Under the pieces are notes generated by a model. That model saw only the letters and a list, made by a program, of their open reading frames with translations. It did no database searches and was not told where the DNA came from. The position numbers and the translations under genes were made by a program. From Streptomyces durmitorensis (GTDB lineage Bacteria; Actinomycetota; Actinomycetes; Streptomycetales; Streptomycetaceae), in the NCBI RefSeq assembly GCF_023498005.1, contig NZ_CP097289.1, positions 1,054,001 through 1,118,000 of the forward strand: a stretch of 64,000 nt of DNA, in the 5' to 3' direction. This document shows positions 45,867-55,146 of the stretch, piece after piece (within the stretch, counting starts at the first letter, position 1; each line of letters begins with the position of its first letter).

Positions 45867-48188
45867 GTGACAGCGAAGCCCGCAGCCGCGGCAGCACGGG
45901 CCACCGTGTACGGCTACCCCCGCCAGGGCCCCAACCGGGAACTGAAGAAGGCCGTCGAGGGTTACTGGAAGGGCCGCGTCACCGCAGACGCCCTCCGGGA
46001 CACCGCGGCGCAACTGCGCCGGTCCACCTGGCAGCACCTGGCCGACGCAGGCATCCACGAAGTGCCGACCGGCGACTTCTCGTACTACGACCACGTCCTG
46101 GACACCAGCGTCATGGTCGGCGCCGTCCCCCAGCGGCACCGCGAGGCCGTCGAAACCGACGCGCTCGACGGCTATTTCGCGATGGCTCGCGGCACGCAGG
46201 ACGTGGCGCCCCTTGAGATGACCAAGTGGTTCGACACCAACTACCACTACCTCGTGCCGGAGCTCGGCCCCGACACCGTCTTCACCGCCGACTCCGCCAA
46301 GCAGGTCGCCGAGCTGACGGAGGCCATCGCGCTCGGCCTCGTGGCCCGGCCGGTGCTCGTCGGCCCGGTCACCTATCTGCTGCTCGCCAAGCCCGCGCCC
46401 GGCGTGGCCGCCGACTTCGAGCCGCTCACCCTCCTGGACCGCCTGCTGCCCGTCTACGCCGAGGTCCTCGCCGACCTGCGCGCCGCGGGCGCCGAGTGGG
46501 TGCAGCTCGACGAGCCCGCCCTGGTCCAGGACCGCACCCCGGCCGAGCTCAACGCCGCCACCCGCGCCTACCGCGATCTCGGTGCGCTCACCGACCGCCC
46601 TCAGCTCGTCGTCGGCTCGTACTTCGGCAGGCTCGGCGACGCGCTTCCGGTGCTCGCCAAGGCGCCGGTCGAGGGCCTCGCCCTGGACTTCACCGAGGCT
46701 GCCGCGAGCCAGCTGGAGGATCTCGCCGCCGTCGGCGGGCTGCCCGGCAAGCGTCTGGTCGCGGGCGTCGTCAACGGCCGCAACATCTGGATCAACGACC
46801 TGGAGAAGTCCCTCAGCACACTGGGCACGCTTCTGGGCCTCGCAGACCGGGTCGACGTCTCCGCGTCCTGCTCCCTGCTTCACGTCCCGCTGGACGCCAC
46901 CGCCGAACGGGACATCGACCCGCAGATCGCCCGCTGGCTGGCCTTCGCCCACCAGAAGACCGCCGAGATCGCCACGCTGGCCCGCGGCCTGGCCCAGGGC
47001 ACGGGCGCCATCACGGCCGAACTGTCCGCCAACCGCGCCGGCCTGGCGTCCCGCTCGGGCTCGGCCCTCACCCACGACCCGGCCGTACGCTCCCGCGTCG
47101 CCGCGATCACCGGCGCCGACGCCCGCCGCGCCCACGCCTACCCGGAGCGTGCGGCGGCCCAGCGGACCCGGCTCGGCCTTCCGCAGCTGCCCACGACCAC
47201 CATCGGCTCCTTCCCCCAGACCACCGAACTGCGCACGGCACGCGCCGACTTGCGTGCGGGCCGTCTCGACACGTCCGGCTACGAGGAGCGCATCAAGAAC
47301 GAGATCCGCGAGGTCCTCGCCTTCCAGGAGAAGGCGGGCATCGACGTCCTGGTGCACGGCGAGCCCGAACGCAACGACATGGTGCAGTACTTCGCCGAGC
47401 AGCTCACCGGCTACCTCGCCACGCAGCACGGCTGGGTCCAGTCGTACGGCACCCGCTATGTGCGCCCGCCGGTCCTGGCCGGCGACATCTCACGGCCCGA
47501 GCCGATGACGGTGCGGTGGACCTCGTACGCCAACTCCCTCACCGACCGCCCCGTCAAGGGCATGCTCACCGGTCCCGTCACCATGCTCGCCTGGTCCTTC
47601 GTCCGTGACGACCAGCCGCTCGGCGACACGGCCCGCCAGGTCGCGCTCGCCCTGCGCGACGAGGTCAACGACCTGGAGGCGGCGGGCACTTCGGCCATCC
47701 AGGTGGACGAGCCCGCGCTGCGCGAGACGCTGCCGCTGCGCGCCGCCGACCACCCGGCCTACCTGGACTGGGCCACGGAATCCTTCCGCCTCACCACCAG
47801 CGGCGTACGCCCGGACACGCAGATCCACACGCACATGTGCTACGCGGAGTTCGGCGACATCGTCCAGGCCATCGACGACCTCGACGCCGACGTCATCAGC
47901 CTGGAAGCCGCCCGCTCGCACATGCAGGTGGCCCGCGAACTGGCCGAGCACGGATACCCGCGCGAGGCGGGCCCCGGCGTCTACGACATCCACTCCCCCC
48001 GCGTACCGAGCACGGAGGAGGCAGCGACCCTGCTGCGCAAGGGACTTGAGGCCATCCCCGCCGAGCGGCTCTGGGTCAACCCCGACTGCGGCCTCAAGAC
48101 CCGCGGCTGGCCCGAGACCAAGGCCTCCCTGGAGAACCTGGTCGCCGCCGCGCGCGAGGTGAGGGCGGAGCTGCCCGCGGGTTCCTGA
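45867..48188 (+). CDS. metE: Cobalamin-independent methionine synthase
   Basis: This 773-residue enzyme transfers a methyl group from methyltetrahydropteroyl-triglutamate to homocysteine. It has the N-terminal half (YGYPRQGPNRELKKAVEGYW) and the C-terminal catalytic barrel with TTIGSFPQT, VDEPALRETLPLR, the zinc ligands in HTHMCYAEF and WVNPDCGLKTRGW. GAAGGAG lies seven bases before the GTG start. The riboswitch upstream implies that the cell also has the B12-dependent enzyme MetH elsewhere. Confidence 0.97.
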   Translation: MTAKPAAAAARATVYGYPRQGPNRELKKAVEGYWKGRVTADALRDTAAQLRRSTWQHLADAGIHEVPTGDFSYYDHVLDTSVMVGAVPQRHREAVETDALDGYFAMARGTQDVAPLEMTKWFDTNYHYLVPELGPDTVFTADSAKQVAELTEAIALGLVARPVLVGPVTYLLLAKPAPGVAADFEPLTLLDRLLPVYAEVLADLRAAGAEWVQLDEPALVQDRTPAELNAATRAYRDLGALTDRPQLVVGSYFGRLGDALPVLAKAPVEGLALDFTEAAASQLEDLAAVGGLPGKRLVAGVVNGRNIWINDLEKSLSTLGTLLGLADRVDVSASCSLLHVPLDATAERDIDPQIARWLAFAHQKTAEIATLARGLAQGTGAITAELSANRAGLASRSGSALTHDPAVRSRVAAITGADARRAHAYPERAAAQRTRLGLPQLPTTTIGSFPQTTELRTARADLRAGRLDTSGYEERIKNEIREVLAFQEKAGIDVLVHGEPERNDMVQYFAEQLTGYLATQHGWVQSYGTRYVRPPVLAGDISRPEPMTVRWTSYANSLTDRPVKGMLTGPVTMLAWSFVRDDQPLGDTARQVALALRDEVNDLEAAGTSAIQVDEPALRETLPLRAADHPAYLDWATESFRLTTSGVRPDTQIHTHMCYAEFGDIVQAIDDLDADVISLEAARSHMQVARELAEHGYPREAGPGVYDIHSPRVPSTEEAATLLRKGLEAIPAERLWVNPDCGLKTRGWPETKASLENLVAAAREVRAELPAGS

Positions 48189-48253
48189 TCCGAACGCGCC
48201 TGCCGGGGCGGCCATTTGATGCCGAATGGCCGCCCGTGCCCTCGTCCGGCGCC

Positions 48254-49025
48254 ATGATGGACACGCTGGCCGTTCCGTCACGGAGCTGGGAGGGCGCCGG
48301 TGTCCAGGGGATGAGTTACGCGGATGCGGTGCGGCTGCTGGGCGGGGCGCAGAGCCCCGCGCTCGCGGCCCTCGACCGGCTGACGGGCGGGGCGCTCCTG
48401 ATGGCCACCGGCGGCGGGTCCGCGCTTGCGCTGAGCCTGTTCGACGCGCGGGGCTAGCTGGCGCGGCTGAGTCAGTCGCTGGTCTCCGGCCTCGCGGAAC
48501 GGTCCCGCGGCCTCGGCCGGTTCGACCGCACACAGCGCCTTGCCGCGGCACACGCCGTCGTGGTCCTCGCCGCGTACTTCGACTGGACGTACGGCATAGC
48601 ACCGGACAGCGAGGCACGCGGCCGGATGTCCTGGTTGAGGCACGAACACGCACCGATGCGCAGGGAGACCTTCCTGCTCTGTGACAGGGATCGCGACGTA
48701 CTGCAGCACGCTCTGGAGCCGCTGTGCGATGCCGGACTGGGCAGAGCCATCGGCAACTTCACCGGCTACTGGGACGACCGATGCGTCTCCGCAGCGCATG
48801 CCCTGCTCCAGCTCTGGGCCGCCCGGGAGCAGGGACCCGACCCGGCCGAGCCCTCGTCACCGCACCGCACCGCGGTCACCGTCGCGCTGCACAGCCTGCC
48901 CGGAGCGCTGCCCGAATTCCAGGTCTACATCGAACGCTACCTGCGCACGCACCAACCACCCCGGCCAGACCGCAGGCCGCGAACTCGACCGCCACGCACG
49001 CACACTCTTCGGCGACCCGGACTGA
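48254..49025 (+). pseudogene. Decayed NACHT/NLR-like protein, N-terminal helical domain only
   Basis: The reading frame starts MMDTLAVPSRSWEGAG...MSYADAVRLLGGAQSPALAA, with ALLMATGGGSALALSLFDAR next, which I recognise as the N-terminal helical domain found before NACHT NTPases in Streptomyces. TAG at 48455-48457 replaces the expected Glu (GAG), after which the same frame continues (LARLSQSLVSGLAERSRGLG; LAAAHAVVVLAAYFDWTYG). Near 48960 the family-like sequence moves to another frame (GRELDRHARTLFGDPD) and stops at 49025. The NTPase and sensor domains are missing. Proteins of this class act in defence or signalling. Confidence 0.65.
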
Positions 49026-49053
49026 CCCCCGCCCGGCCACAAGGGCACGCCCC

Positions 49054-49545
49054 TCACTCCCCACCCGCATGAGCCACCCGAGACAACAACACATGCAGCC
49101 TCTCCCGCTCCTCCGCGTCAAGCGGGGCCAGCAGCTCATCAGTGACCCCCCGGGCCACCTCGTCCGACTCCCGCAGGAAGCCGCGGCCCGCCGGGGCGAG
49201 CGCGACGATCCGGCGGCGGCGGTCGTCCGGCGCCGGGCGGCGCTCGACGAAGCCGAGGCGCTCCAGGTCGTCCACCAGGCCGACGATCGCGCTGGGGTCG
49301 TAGCCGAGCTCCTGGCTCAGTTCGCGTTGCGCCGCGCCCTCCACGGTGGCCAGGTAGCGCAGCAGCGCGTAGTGACGCAGGCGGAGGCCTGATCTCTGGA
49401 GTGCCGCGTTGAAGAGCTGCCCCGAGCGCAGGCCGAGGCGGTAGAGCAGATAGCCCGCATCCGCGTGGAGGCCCCGCATCCAGGGTGCCCCCTCGTCGAC
49501 GGACCCTTTCTCCACGGGCTCGGCAGTGGTCTTCCGGCTGGTCAT
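49054..49545 (-). CDS. MarR family regulator
   Basis: This 163-residue protein (start ATG 49545 with GGGAGAG upstream; the frame is open to 49623) has the MarR winged helix: LRHYALLRYLATVEGAAQRE, ELGYDPSAIVGLVDDLERLG and RRPAPDDRRRRIVALAPAGR. It is divergent from the SDR-led catabolic operon and probably represses it, released by an aromatic or acyl-CoA ligand. Confidence 0.88.
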   Translation of the reverse strand: MTSRKTTAEPVEKGSVDEGAPWMRGLHADAGYLLYRLGLRSGQLFNAALQRSGLRLRHYALLRYLATVEGAAQRELSQELGYDPSAIVGLVDDLERLGFVERRPAPDDRRRRIVALAPAGRGFLRESDEVARGVTDELLAPLDAEERERLHVLLSRVAHAGGE

Positions 49546-49649
49546 GAGGGGCGCTCTCCCTGATCGGTGCTTGGCAGGCGTACGGCGGTCGTCGCGGCGA
49601 TCGTCGCTGACAGTGTCCAGCATGCCGCATCTTCGATGTTGGAAACAAT

Positions 49650-49666
49650 CATTGACGACAACAATG
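49650..49666. promoter_or_regulatory. Candidate MarR operator, CATTG-N7-CAATG
   Basis: An inverted repeat CATTG(49650-49654)...CAATG(49662-49666) sits in the AT-rich centre of the divergent region between the MarR gene and the SDR gene, flanked by ACAAT and TTTGT. Size and position fit a MarR site. Confidence 0.45.
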
Positions 49667-49767
49667 GTTTGTCTTAGCTTCCTTTCTGCGGGCCGATGCC
49701 GACCGGAGTCGTGTTCCCCCGGCCCGCCAACCCATCTCTTTTCGCTGCCTGTTGAAGGGGTTTTCCA

Positions 49768-50694
49768 GTGCTGGACTCATACGCCGTGGATCTGCGCGGC
49801 AAGGTCGCCGTCGTCACGGGATCGGGGCGCGGACTCGGCCTCGCCTACGCCCTTGCCCTCGCTCGCGCCGGGGCCTCGGTGGTCGTCAACGACGTCGACG
49901 CGGAGGCTGCCGACCACGCCGTCAAGACCATCGCCGAAGCGGGCGGGCGCGCCGTCGCGGAGGTCGCCGCGGTCGGCAGCACCGAGGCCGCCGAGCGCCT
50001 TGTCGCCCGTGCCGTCGAGGAGTTCGGGCGGCTCGACGTGATGGTGACCAACGCCGGGATCCTGCGCGACCGGGTCCTGTGGAAGATGTCCGACGAGGAC
50101 TTCGACGCGGTCGTCACCACCCATCTGCGGGGCACCTTCACCTGCGCCCGCGCCGCCGCCGTACGCATGCGGGAGCAGGGCGAGGGCGGCAGCCTGATCC
50201 TGGTCGGCTCCCCCGCCGGGCAGCGCGGCAACTTCGGGCAGACCAACTACGCCGCCGCCAAGGCCGGGATCGCGGCCATGGTGCGCACCTGGTCGATGGA
50301 GCTGGCCAGGGCCGAGATCACCGTCAACGCGATCGTGCCGGTGGCCGCCACCGCGATGACCGAGACCATCCCCGCCTTCGCGCCTCACGTCGCGGCCATG
50401 AGGGAGGGGCAGCCGCTGCCGGACTTCCTCCGCAAGGGCGAGGGGTTCGGGTCGGCCGACGACTGCGCCGCGCTGGTCCCCTTCCTCGCCTCGGCCCTCG
50501 CCCGCGACGTGACCGGGCAGTGCGTCGGCATCGGCGGCGACCGGCTCACCCTGTGGTCGCATCCGCGGGAAGCCTCCGTGGCGTACGCGGACGGCGGCTG
50601 GACTCCTCGGACGATCGCCGCCGCGTGGCACACGTCGGTGGGCAGCGCCCCGGAGACGGTCGGTATCCCCGCACCCAAGATCCCTGGGGCGTGA
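49768..50694 (+). CDS. Short-chain dehydrogenase/reductase
   Basis: This 308-residue SDR has the cofactor motif VAVVTGSGRGLGLAYALALA, the NAG motif (VMVTNAGILRDRVLWKMSDE) and catalytic residues Ser (ILVGSPAGQRGN) and Tyr-x3-Lys (TNYAAAKAGIAAMV). The ~40-residue C-terminal extension and the NAGILRDR motif resemble multifunctional-enzyme type 3-hydroxyacyl-CoA dehydrogenases. The start is GTG with GAAGGGG upstream. It heads an operon of five intact genes. Confidence 0.88.
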   Translation: MLDSYAVDLRGKVAVVTGSGRGLGLAYALALARAGASVVVNDVDAEAADHAVKTIAEAGGRAVAEVAAVGSTEAAERLVARAVEEFGRLDVMVTNAGILRDRVLWKMSDEDFDAVVTTHLRGTFTCARAAAVRMREQGEGGSLILVGSPAGQRGNFGQTNYAAAKAGIAAMVRTWSMELARAEITVNAIVPVAATAMTETIPAFAPHVAAMREGQPLPDFLRKGEGFGSADDCAALVPFLASALARDVTGQCVGIGGDRLTLWSHPREASVAYADGGWTPRTIAAAWHTSVGSAPETVGIPAPKIPGA

Positions 50695-51572
50695 GGGAGT
50701 TGGACCTCTCCGAGCTCACCGCCATCGACGTCCACACGCACGCCGAGGTCTCGTCCCAGGGGCACGCCTCGCTCGACGAGGACCTCGACGCCGCCTCCAG
50801 CGCGTACTTCAAGGTCGAGGCCCGCAAGCGCAGGCCCACCCTCCAGGAGATGGCCGCCTACTACCGCGAGCGCAAGATGGCGGCCGTCGTCTTCACCGTG
50901 GACGCCGAGTCCGCCACCGGCACCGCGCCCGTCCCGAACGAGGAGGTCGCCGAGGCCGCCGCCGCCCACCCGGATGTGCTCATCCCGTTCGCGTCCGTCG
51001 ACCCGTTCCGGGGGAAGGCGGGCGTGCGGCAGGCCCGCCGGCTCGTGGAGGAGTACGGCGTGAAGGGCTTCAAGTTCCATCCCAGCATTCAGGGCTTCTT
51101 CCCCAACGACCGTTCTCTCGCCTACGCGTTGTACGAGGTCGTCGAGGAGACCGGCTGCGTCGCCCTCTTCCACACCGGGCAGACCGGCATCGGCGCGGGC
51201 GTGCCGGGAGGCGGCGGGATCCGGCTGAAGTACTCGAATCCGATGCACGTCGACGACGTCGCCGCCGACTTCCCGCATCTGAAGATCATCCTCGCGCACC
51301 CGTCCTTCCCCTGGCAGGACGAGGCCCTCGCCGTCGCCACGCACAAGCCGGGCGTGCACATCGACCTGTCGGGGTGGTCACCGAAGTACTTCCCTCCCCA
51401 ACTCGTGCATTACGCCAACACCTTGCTCAAGGACAAGGTCCTCTTCGGCTCCGACTTCCCCGTCCTCACGCCCGACCGCTGGCTCGCCGACTTCGCGAAG
51501 CTGGCGATCAAGGACGAGGTCCGCCCCAAGATCCTCAAGGAGAACGCCGCCCGTCTGCTCGGGCTCAAGTAG
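50691..51572 (+). CDS. Amidohydrolase (ACMSD-like superfamily)
   Basis: This 293-residue TIM-barrel protein has the metal motif IDVHTHAEVSS near the N-terminus, KGFKFHPSIQGFFP, the His in ALFHTGQTG, IILAHPSFPW, and the Asp in FGSDFPVLTPDRW. These match the amidohydrolase-2 family, which includes decarboxylases and ring hydrolases. The GTG start overlaps the SDR stop (GTGA). The substrate is unknown; it probably acts on an acid or lactone before CoA activation. Confidence 0.85.
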   Translation: MRELDLSELTAIDVHTHAEVSSQGHASLDEDLDAASSAYFKVEARKRRPTLQEMAAYYRERKMAAVVFTVDAESATGTAPVPNEEVAEAAAAHPDVLIPFASVDPFRGKAGVRQARRLVEEYGVKGFKFHPSIQGFFPNDRSLAYALYEVVEETGCVALFHTGQTGIGAGVPGGGGIRLKYSNPMHVDDVAADFPHLKIILAHPSFPWQDEALAVATHKPGVHIDLSGWSPKYFPPQLVHYANTLLKDKVLFGSDFPVLTPDRWLADFAKLAIKDEVRPKILKENAARLLGLK

Positions 51573-51582
51573 AGGGGGCGCC

Positions 51583-53103
51583 ATGCGCAACGAAGGACTC
51601 GGCTCCTGGCCCGTGCGCCGGGCCCGCAAGACCCCGCACCGCACCGCCCTCACCCACGAGGGCCGCACCACCACGTACGCCGCCCTGCACTCCCGCGTCC
51701 TGCGGCTCGCGCACGCCCTGCGGGCCCGGGGCGTCCGGCGCGGCGACCGGGTCGCCCACCTCGGGCCCAACCACCCCGCCTTCCTGGAGACCTTCTTCGC
51801 GACCGGCGCACTCGGCGCGGTCTTCGTGCCGCTCAACACCCGTCTGACCGCGCCCGAGCTCGCGTACCAACTGACCGACGCGGGCGCCCGCACACTGATC
51901 CACTCCCCCGCGCACACCACTGTCGTGGCGGAGCTGCGGCAGGCAGGACACGTGGATCTCTGCGTCGACGTGGGCGCGGCGTACGAGGAGTTGATCGGAC
52001 GCTCCGTCGAGGATCCGCTTGACGAGGCGGTCGGCGCCGACGACGTGTGCCTTCTGATGTACACCTCCGGCACCACGGGCCGCCCCAAGGGCGCCATGCT
52101 CACCCACGCCAACCTCACCTGGAACGCCGTCAACGTCCTCGTCGACGCCGACCTCACCGCCGACACCGTCGCCCTGGTCTCCGCACCGCTCTTCCACGCC
52201 GCGGCACTCGGCATGCTCACCCTTCCCGTGCTCCTCAAGGGCGGCCACTGCGTACTGGTCGCGTCCTTCGACCCGGCCGAGGCTCTCGGGATCGTCGAAC
52301 AGCACGGCGTCAGCGCGATGTTCGGGGTGCCCACGATGTACGAGCGCCTCACCCGCGAGCCGCGCTGGCGTGCGGCCGACCTGTCCTCGCTGCGGATCCT
52401 GATGTGCGGCGGGGCACCCGTTCCCGAGCCGCTGATCGAGGCGTACGCCCAGCGCGGTCTCGCCTTCCAGCAGGGGTACGGGATGACGGAGGCCGCGCCC
52501 GGCGTGCTCTATCTCGACGCCGAGCACGCAGAGCGCAAGGCGGGCTCGGCCGGGGTGCCGCACTTCTTCACCGACGTACGCGTCGTACGCCCCGATCTCG
52601 GCCCCGCGGCCACCGGAGAGACCGGCGAGATCCTGGTGCGCGGCCCTCATGTCATGGCCGGGTACTGGCAGTTGCCCGACGAGACCGCCGCTTCCTTCGC
52701 CGACGGATGGTTCCGCACCGGCGACGCGGCACGGGTGGACCCCGACGGCTTCGTCACCATCGCCGACCGCCTCAAGGACGTGATCATCTCCGGCGGCGAG
52801 AACATCTACCCCGCCGAGGTCGAGAGCGCGCTCCTCGCCCACCCCGACGTGGTGGAGTGCGCCGTCATCGGCGTGCCGGACGTGCGCTGGGGCGAAGTGC
52901 CGCGCGCCGTCGTCGTGCCCCGCGATGGCGCGGCCCCCGCCCCGGACGACGTACGCGGCTTCCTGTCCGGGCGGCTCGCCAAGTACAAGATCCCCAAGTC
53001 GGTGGTGTGCGTGCGCGAACTGCCGCGCACCGCCTCCGGGAAGCTCCACAAGCCCAGCCTGCGCCGCGACCACGGCGGAGACGCTTCAGGCACCCACTCG
53101 TGA
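51583..53103 (+). CDS. Acyl-CoA synthetase (AMP-forming)
   Basis: This 506-residue adenylate-forming ligase has the P-loop LLMYTSGTTGRPKGAMLTH, the GYGMTEAAPG motif, the hinge DGWFRTGDAARVDPDGFVTI and DRLKDVIISGGENIYPAEVE, and the catalytic Lys in PRTASGKLHK. It activates a carboxylic acid to its CoA ester. GGGGGCG precedes the ATG; the gene is 10 bp from the amidohydrolase, so the acid is probably that enzyme's product or a co-substrate. Chain length cannot be told. Confidence 0.92.
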   Translation: MRNEGLGSWPVRRARKTPHRTALTHEGRTTTYAALHSRVLRLAHALRARGVRRGDRVAHLGPNHPAFLETFFATGALGAVFVPLNTRLTAPELAYQLTDAGARTLIHSPAHTTVVAELRQAGHVDLCVDVGAAYEELIGRSVEDPLDEAVGADDVCLLMYTSGTTGRPKGAMLTHANLTWNAVNVLVDADLTADTVALVSAPLFHAAALGMLTLPVLLKGGHCVLVASFDPAEALGIVEQHGVSAMFGVPTMYERLTREPRWRAADLSSLRILMCGGAPVPEPLIEAYAQRGLAFQQGYGMTEAAPGVLYLDAEHAERKAGSAGVPHFFTDVRVVRPDLGPAATGETGEILVRGPHVMAGYWQLPDETAASFADGWFRTGDAARVDPDGFVTIADRLKDVIISGGENIYPAEVESALLAHPDVVECAVIGVPDVRWGEVPRAVVVPRDGAAPAPDDVRGFLSGRLAKYKIPKSVVCVRELPRTASGKLHKPSLRRDHGGDASGTHS

Positions 53104-53118
53104 AGGAGAAGCGCCCCA

Positions 53119-53574
53119 ATGACCGTCACTGCCAAGGGACTTGACGACCTGCACGCCCTCGCCGGAAGCGAACTCGGCGTCACCGACTGGCTGGAGGTCG
53201 ACCAAGGCCGCATCGACACCTTCGCCGACGCGACCGACGACCACCAGTGGATCCACACCGACCCCGAGAAGGCCGCACAGGGGCCCTTCGGGGCACCGAT
53301 CGCGCACGGCTACCTCACCCTGTCCCTCTTCATCCCGCTCTTCACCGATCTCCTCGATGTCCAGGGCGTCACCACGAAGGTCAACTACGGCCTGGACAGG
53401 GTGCGTTTCCCCTCCCCCGTGAAGGCGGGTTCCCGGATACGTCTGCGCGCCACGCTCGCCTCCGTCGACGAGGTGCGGGGCGGAGTGCAGATCGCGGTCG
53501 ACGGCACCGTCGAGATCGAGGGCGGCGACAAGCCGGCCTGTGTCCTGCGCAGCCTGTCCCGCTTCTACGCCTGA
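53119..53574 (+). CDS. MaoC-like enoyl-CoA hydratase
   Basis: This 151-residue hot-dog fold protein has the hydratase-2 motif FADATDDHQWIHTDPEKAAQ and GAPIAHGYLTLSLFI, with the catalytic Asp and His. It should hydrate a 2-enoyl-CoA made from the ligase product, with the SDR oxidising the resulting hydroxyacyl-CoA. It lies 15 bp after the ligase, with GAAGGAG upstream. Confidence 0.9.
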   Translation: MTVTAKGLDDLHALAGSELGVTDWLEVDQGRIDTFADATDDHQWIHTDPEKAAQGPFGAPIAHGYLTLSLFIPLFTDLLDVQGVTTKVNYGLDRVRFPSPVKAGSRIRLRATLASVDEVRGGVQIAVDGTVEIEGGDKPACVLRSLSRFYA

Positions 53575-53587
53575 GGAGCCCGACGCC

Positions 53588-55030
53588 ATGACGCACCCAC
53601 CCGACGGAAGCACGAACTCGAAGGCAGGACCCGGGGAGAGATCCGGAGAGGGATCCGAGGAGAGGTCCGGAGAGGGATCCGGGCAACTGCGCCGCGTCGC
53701 CCTGTCCGGACTGCTCGGCACGGCGATCGAGTTCTACGACTTCCTCGTGTACGGCACCGTCGCCGCACTCGTCTTCGGCGACCTCTTCTTCCCCGACGCC
53801 GACCCGGCGGTGGGCACGGTGGCCGCCTTCGGCACGTTCGCCGCGGGCTACCTCGCCCGCCCCCTCGGCGGCATCGTCTTCGGCCACTTCGGAGACCGGC
53901 TCGGCCGCAAGTCGATGATGCTCCTGACCATGGTCCTGATGGGCGCGGGCAGCTTCCTCATCGGCCTCCTTCCCACGTACGACGCGATCGGCGTCTGGGC
54001 GCCCGTCCTTCTCGTCCTGCTCCGCGTCGTGCAGGGCATCGCGATCGGCGGTGAATGGGGCGGCGCCACGCTCATGGTCGCCGAGCACGCGGGCGACCGA
54101 CCGCGCGGACTGTGGACCAGCTTCACGCAGCTCGGCGCCCCGCTGGGCACGGTCCTGTCCACCGGGGTCGTCGCCCTGGTCAGCACCCTGCCCGACGACG
54201 ACTTCCGGGCCTGGGGCTGGCGAGTGCCCTTCCTGCTCTCCGTCCTGCTGCTCGGCGCGGGCCTCTACATCCGCCTCAAGGTCGCCGAGAGCCCGCTCTT
54301 CGCCTCGCTCTCGCAGCGGCGGGAGCGAGCGCGGATGCCGCTGCTCGAAGTCCTGCGCGCGCCACGCCCGGTGCTGCTCGCCTCGGCGGTCGGGATCGGC
54401 CCGTTCACCGCGCAGGCGCTGATGACGAGCTTCATGATCTCGTACGCGGTCGACGAGGGATACACGCGCCCGCAGGTGCTCACCGCGGTCACCGTCGCCT
54501 CCTGCGTGGCCCTCGTGGTGCTGCCGTGCGCGAACCTTCTCTCCGACCGCTTCGGGCGCCGCCCCCTTGTCCTGGCCGGAGCCCTGCTGTCGGCGGCCAC
54601 CGCCTTCCCGGTCTTCGCGCTCGTGGACAGCCACCGGCCGGGCCTGCTGATCCTGGCCTGCGTGATCGGGCACGGGATCGCCCAGTCCGTGATGTACGGG
54701 CCGTTGGGCGCCCTGTTCAGCGAGATGTTCTCGACCCGGGTGCGCTACACCGGCGCCTCGCTCGGCTACCAGACGGCGACGCTGCTCGGCGCCGGTTTCT
54801 CTCCGCTGATCGCCAGCGGCCTGCTCACCGCCTACGACTCCAGCGACGCCGTCGCCCTGCTGCTCACGGCCGGGGGTGCGATCACGGCACTGGCCGTCTG
54901 GCGGGTGAAGGAGACCCATGCGGACGACCTCGCCGTGCAGGCCACCACGCCTCTCGCGTCCTCTGCTTCCTCCGCATCCTCTGCTTCCTCCGCATCCTCC
55001 GCGCCCTCCGTACGAGGAGACTCCGCATGA
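53588..55030 (+). CDS. MFS transporter, metabolite:H+ symporter (MHS) family
   Basis: This 480-residue protein has twelve predicted helices and the MHS signatures GTAIEFYDFLVYGTVAALVF, RPLGGIVFGHFGDRLGRKSM and GIAIGGEWGGATLMVAEHAG. These carry organic acids such as aromatic acids or dicarboxylates, fitting an uptake role for the operon's substrate. GAGGAG lies nine bases before the ATG. The N-terminus holds a 24-nt tandem repeat (GERSGEGSEERSGEGSG) and the C-terminus an Ala-Ser repeat; both look like replication-slippage products. Confidence 0.88.
   Translation: MTHPPDGSTNSKAGPGERSGEGSEERSGEGSGQLRRVALSGLLGTAIEFYDFLVYGTVAALVFGDLFFPDADPAVGTVAAFGTFAAGYLARPLGGIVFGHFGDRLGRKSMMLLTMVLMGAGSFLIGLLPTYDAIGVWAPVLLVLLRVVQGIAIGGEWGGATLMVAEHAGDRPRGLWTSFTQLGAPLGTVLSTGVVALVSTLPDDDFRAWGWRVPFLLSVLLLGAGLYIRLKVAESPLFASLSQRRERARMPLLEVLRAPRPVLLASAVGIGPFTAQALMTSFMISYAVDEGYTRPQVLTAVTVASCVALVVLPCANLLSDRFGRRPLVLAGALLSAATAFPVFALVDSHRPGLLILACVIGHGIAQSVMYGPLGALFSEMFSTRVRYTGASLGYQTATLLGAGFSPLIASGLLTAYDSSDAVALLLTAGGAITALAVWRVKETHADDLAVQATTPLASSASSASSASSASSAPSVRGDSA
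53635..53682 (+). repeat. 24-nt imperfect tandem repeat in transporter N-terminus
   Basis: Two 24-nt units (53635-53658 and 53659-53682), differing at two bases, each encode eight residues around RSGEGS. The repeat is in frame and confined to the cytoplasmic N-terminus. Confidence 0.8.
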
Positions 55031-55146
55031 CACGCACCGCCCGGCCACGCCTCAACTCCCGCGCCCAGCAGGCCGACCCGACGACCGCGGCCCGCTACAC
55101 GGCGTACCGCCCCGGTCCGTACCCGCGTCAGGGGTTGTTCAGATAG
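55027..55146 (+). pseudogene. Truncated 39-codon remnant at the operon end
   Basis: The ATG at 55027 overlaps the transporter stop (ATGA), as a real sixth operon gene would. The product starts MTRTARPRLNSRAQQADPTT, weakly reminiscent of carboxyltransferase N-termini, and stops after 39 codons. Its end overlaps the 3' end of the convergent response regulator (55128). The arrangement looks like a deletion junction that removed the rest of a gene. The family assignment is uncertain. Confidence 0.45.

Noticed and set aside
46226..47608. 460-codon alternative plus-strand frame
   Set aside because: Out-of-frame shadow of metE with Arg/Pro-rich composition.
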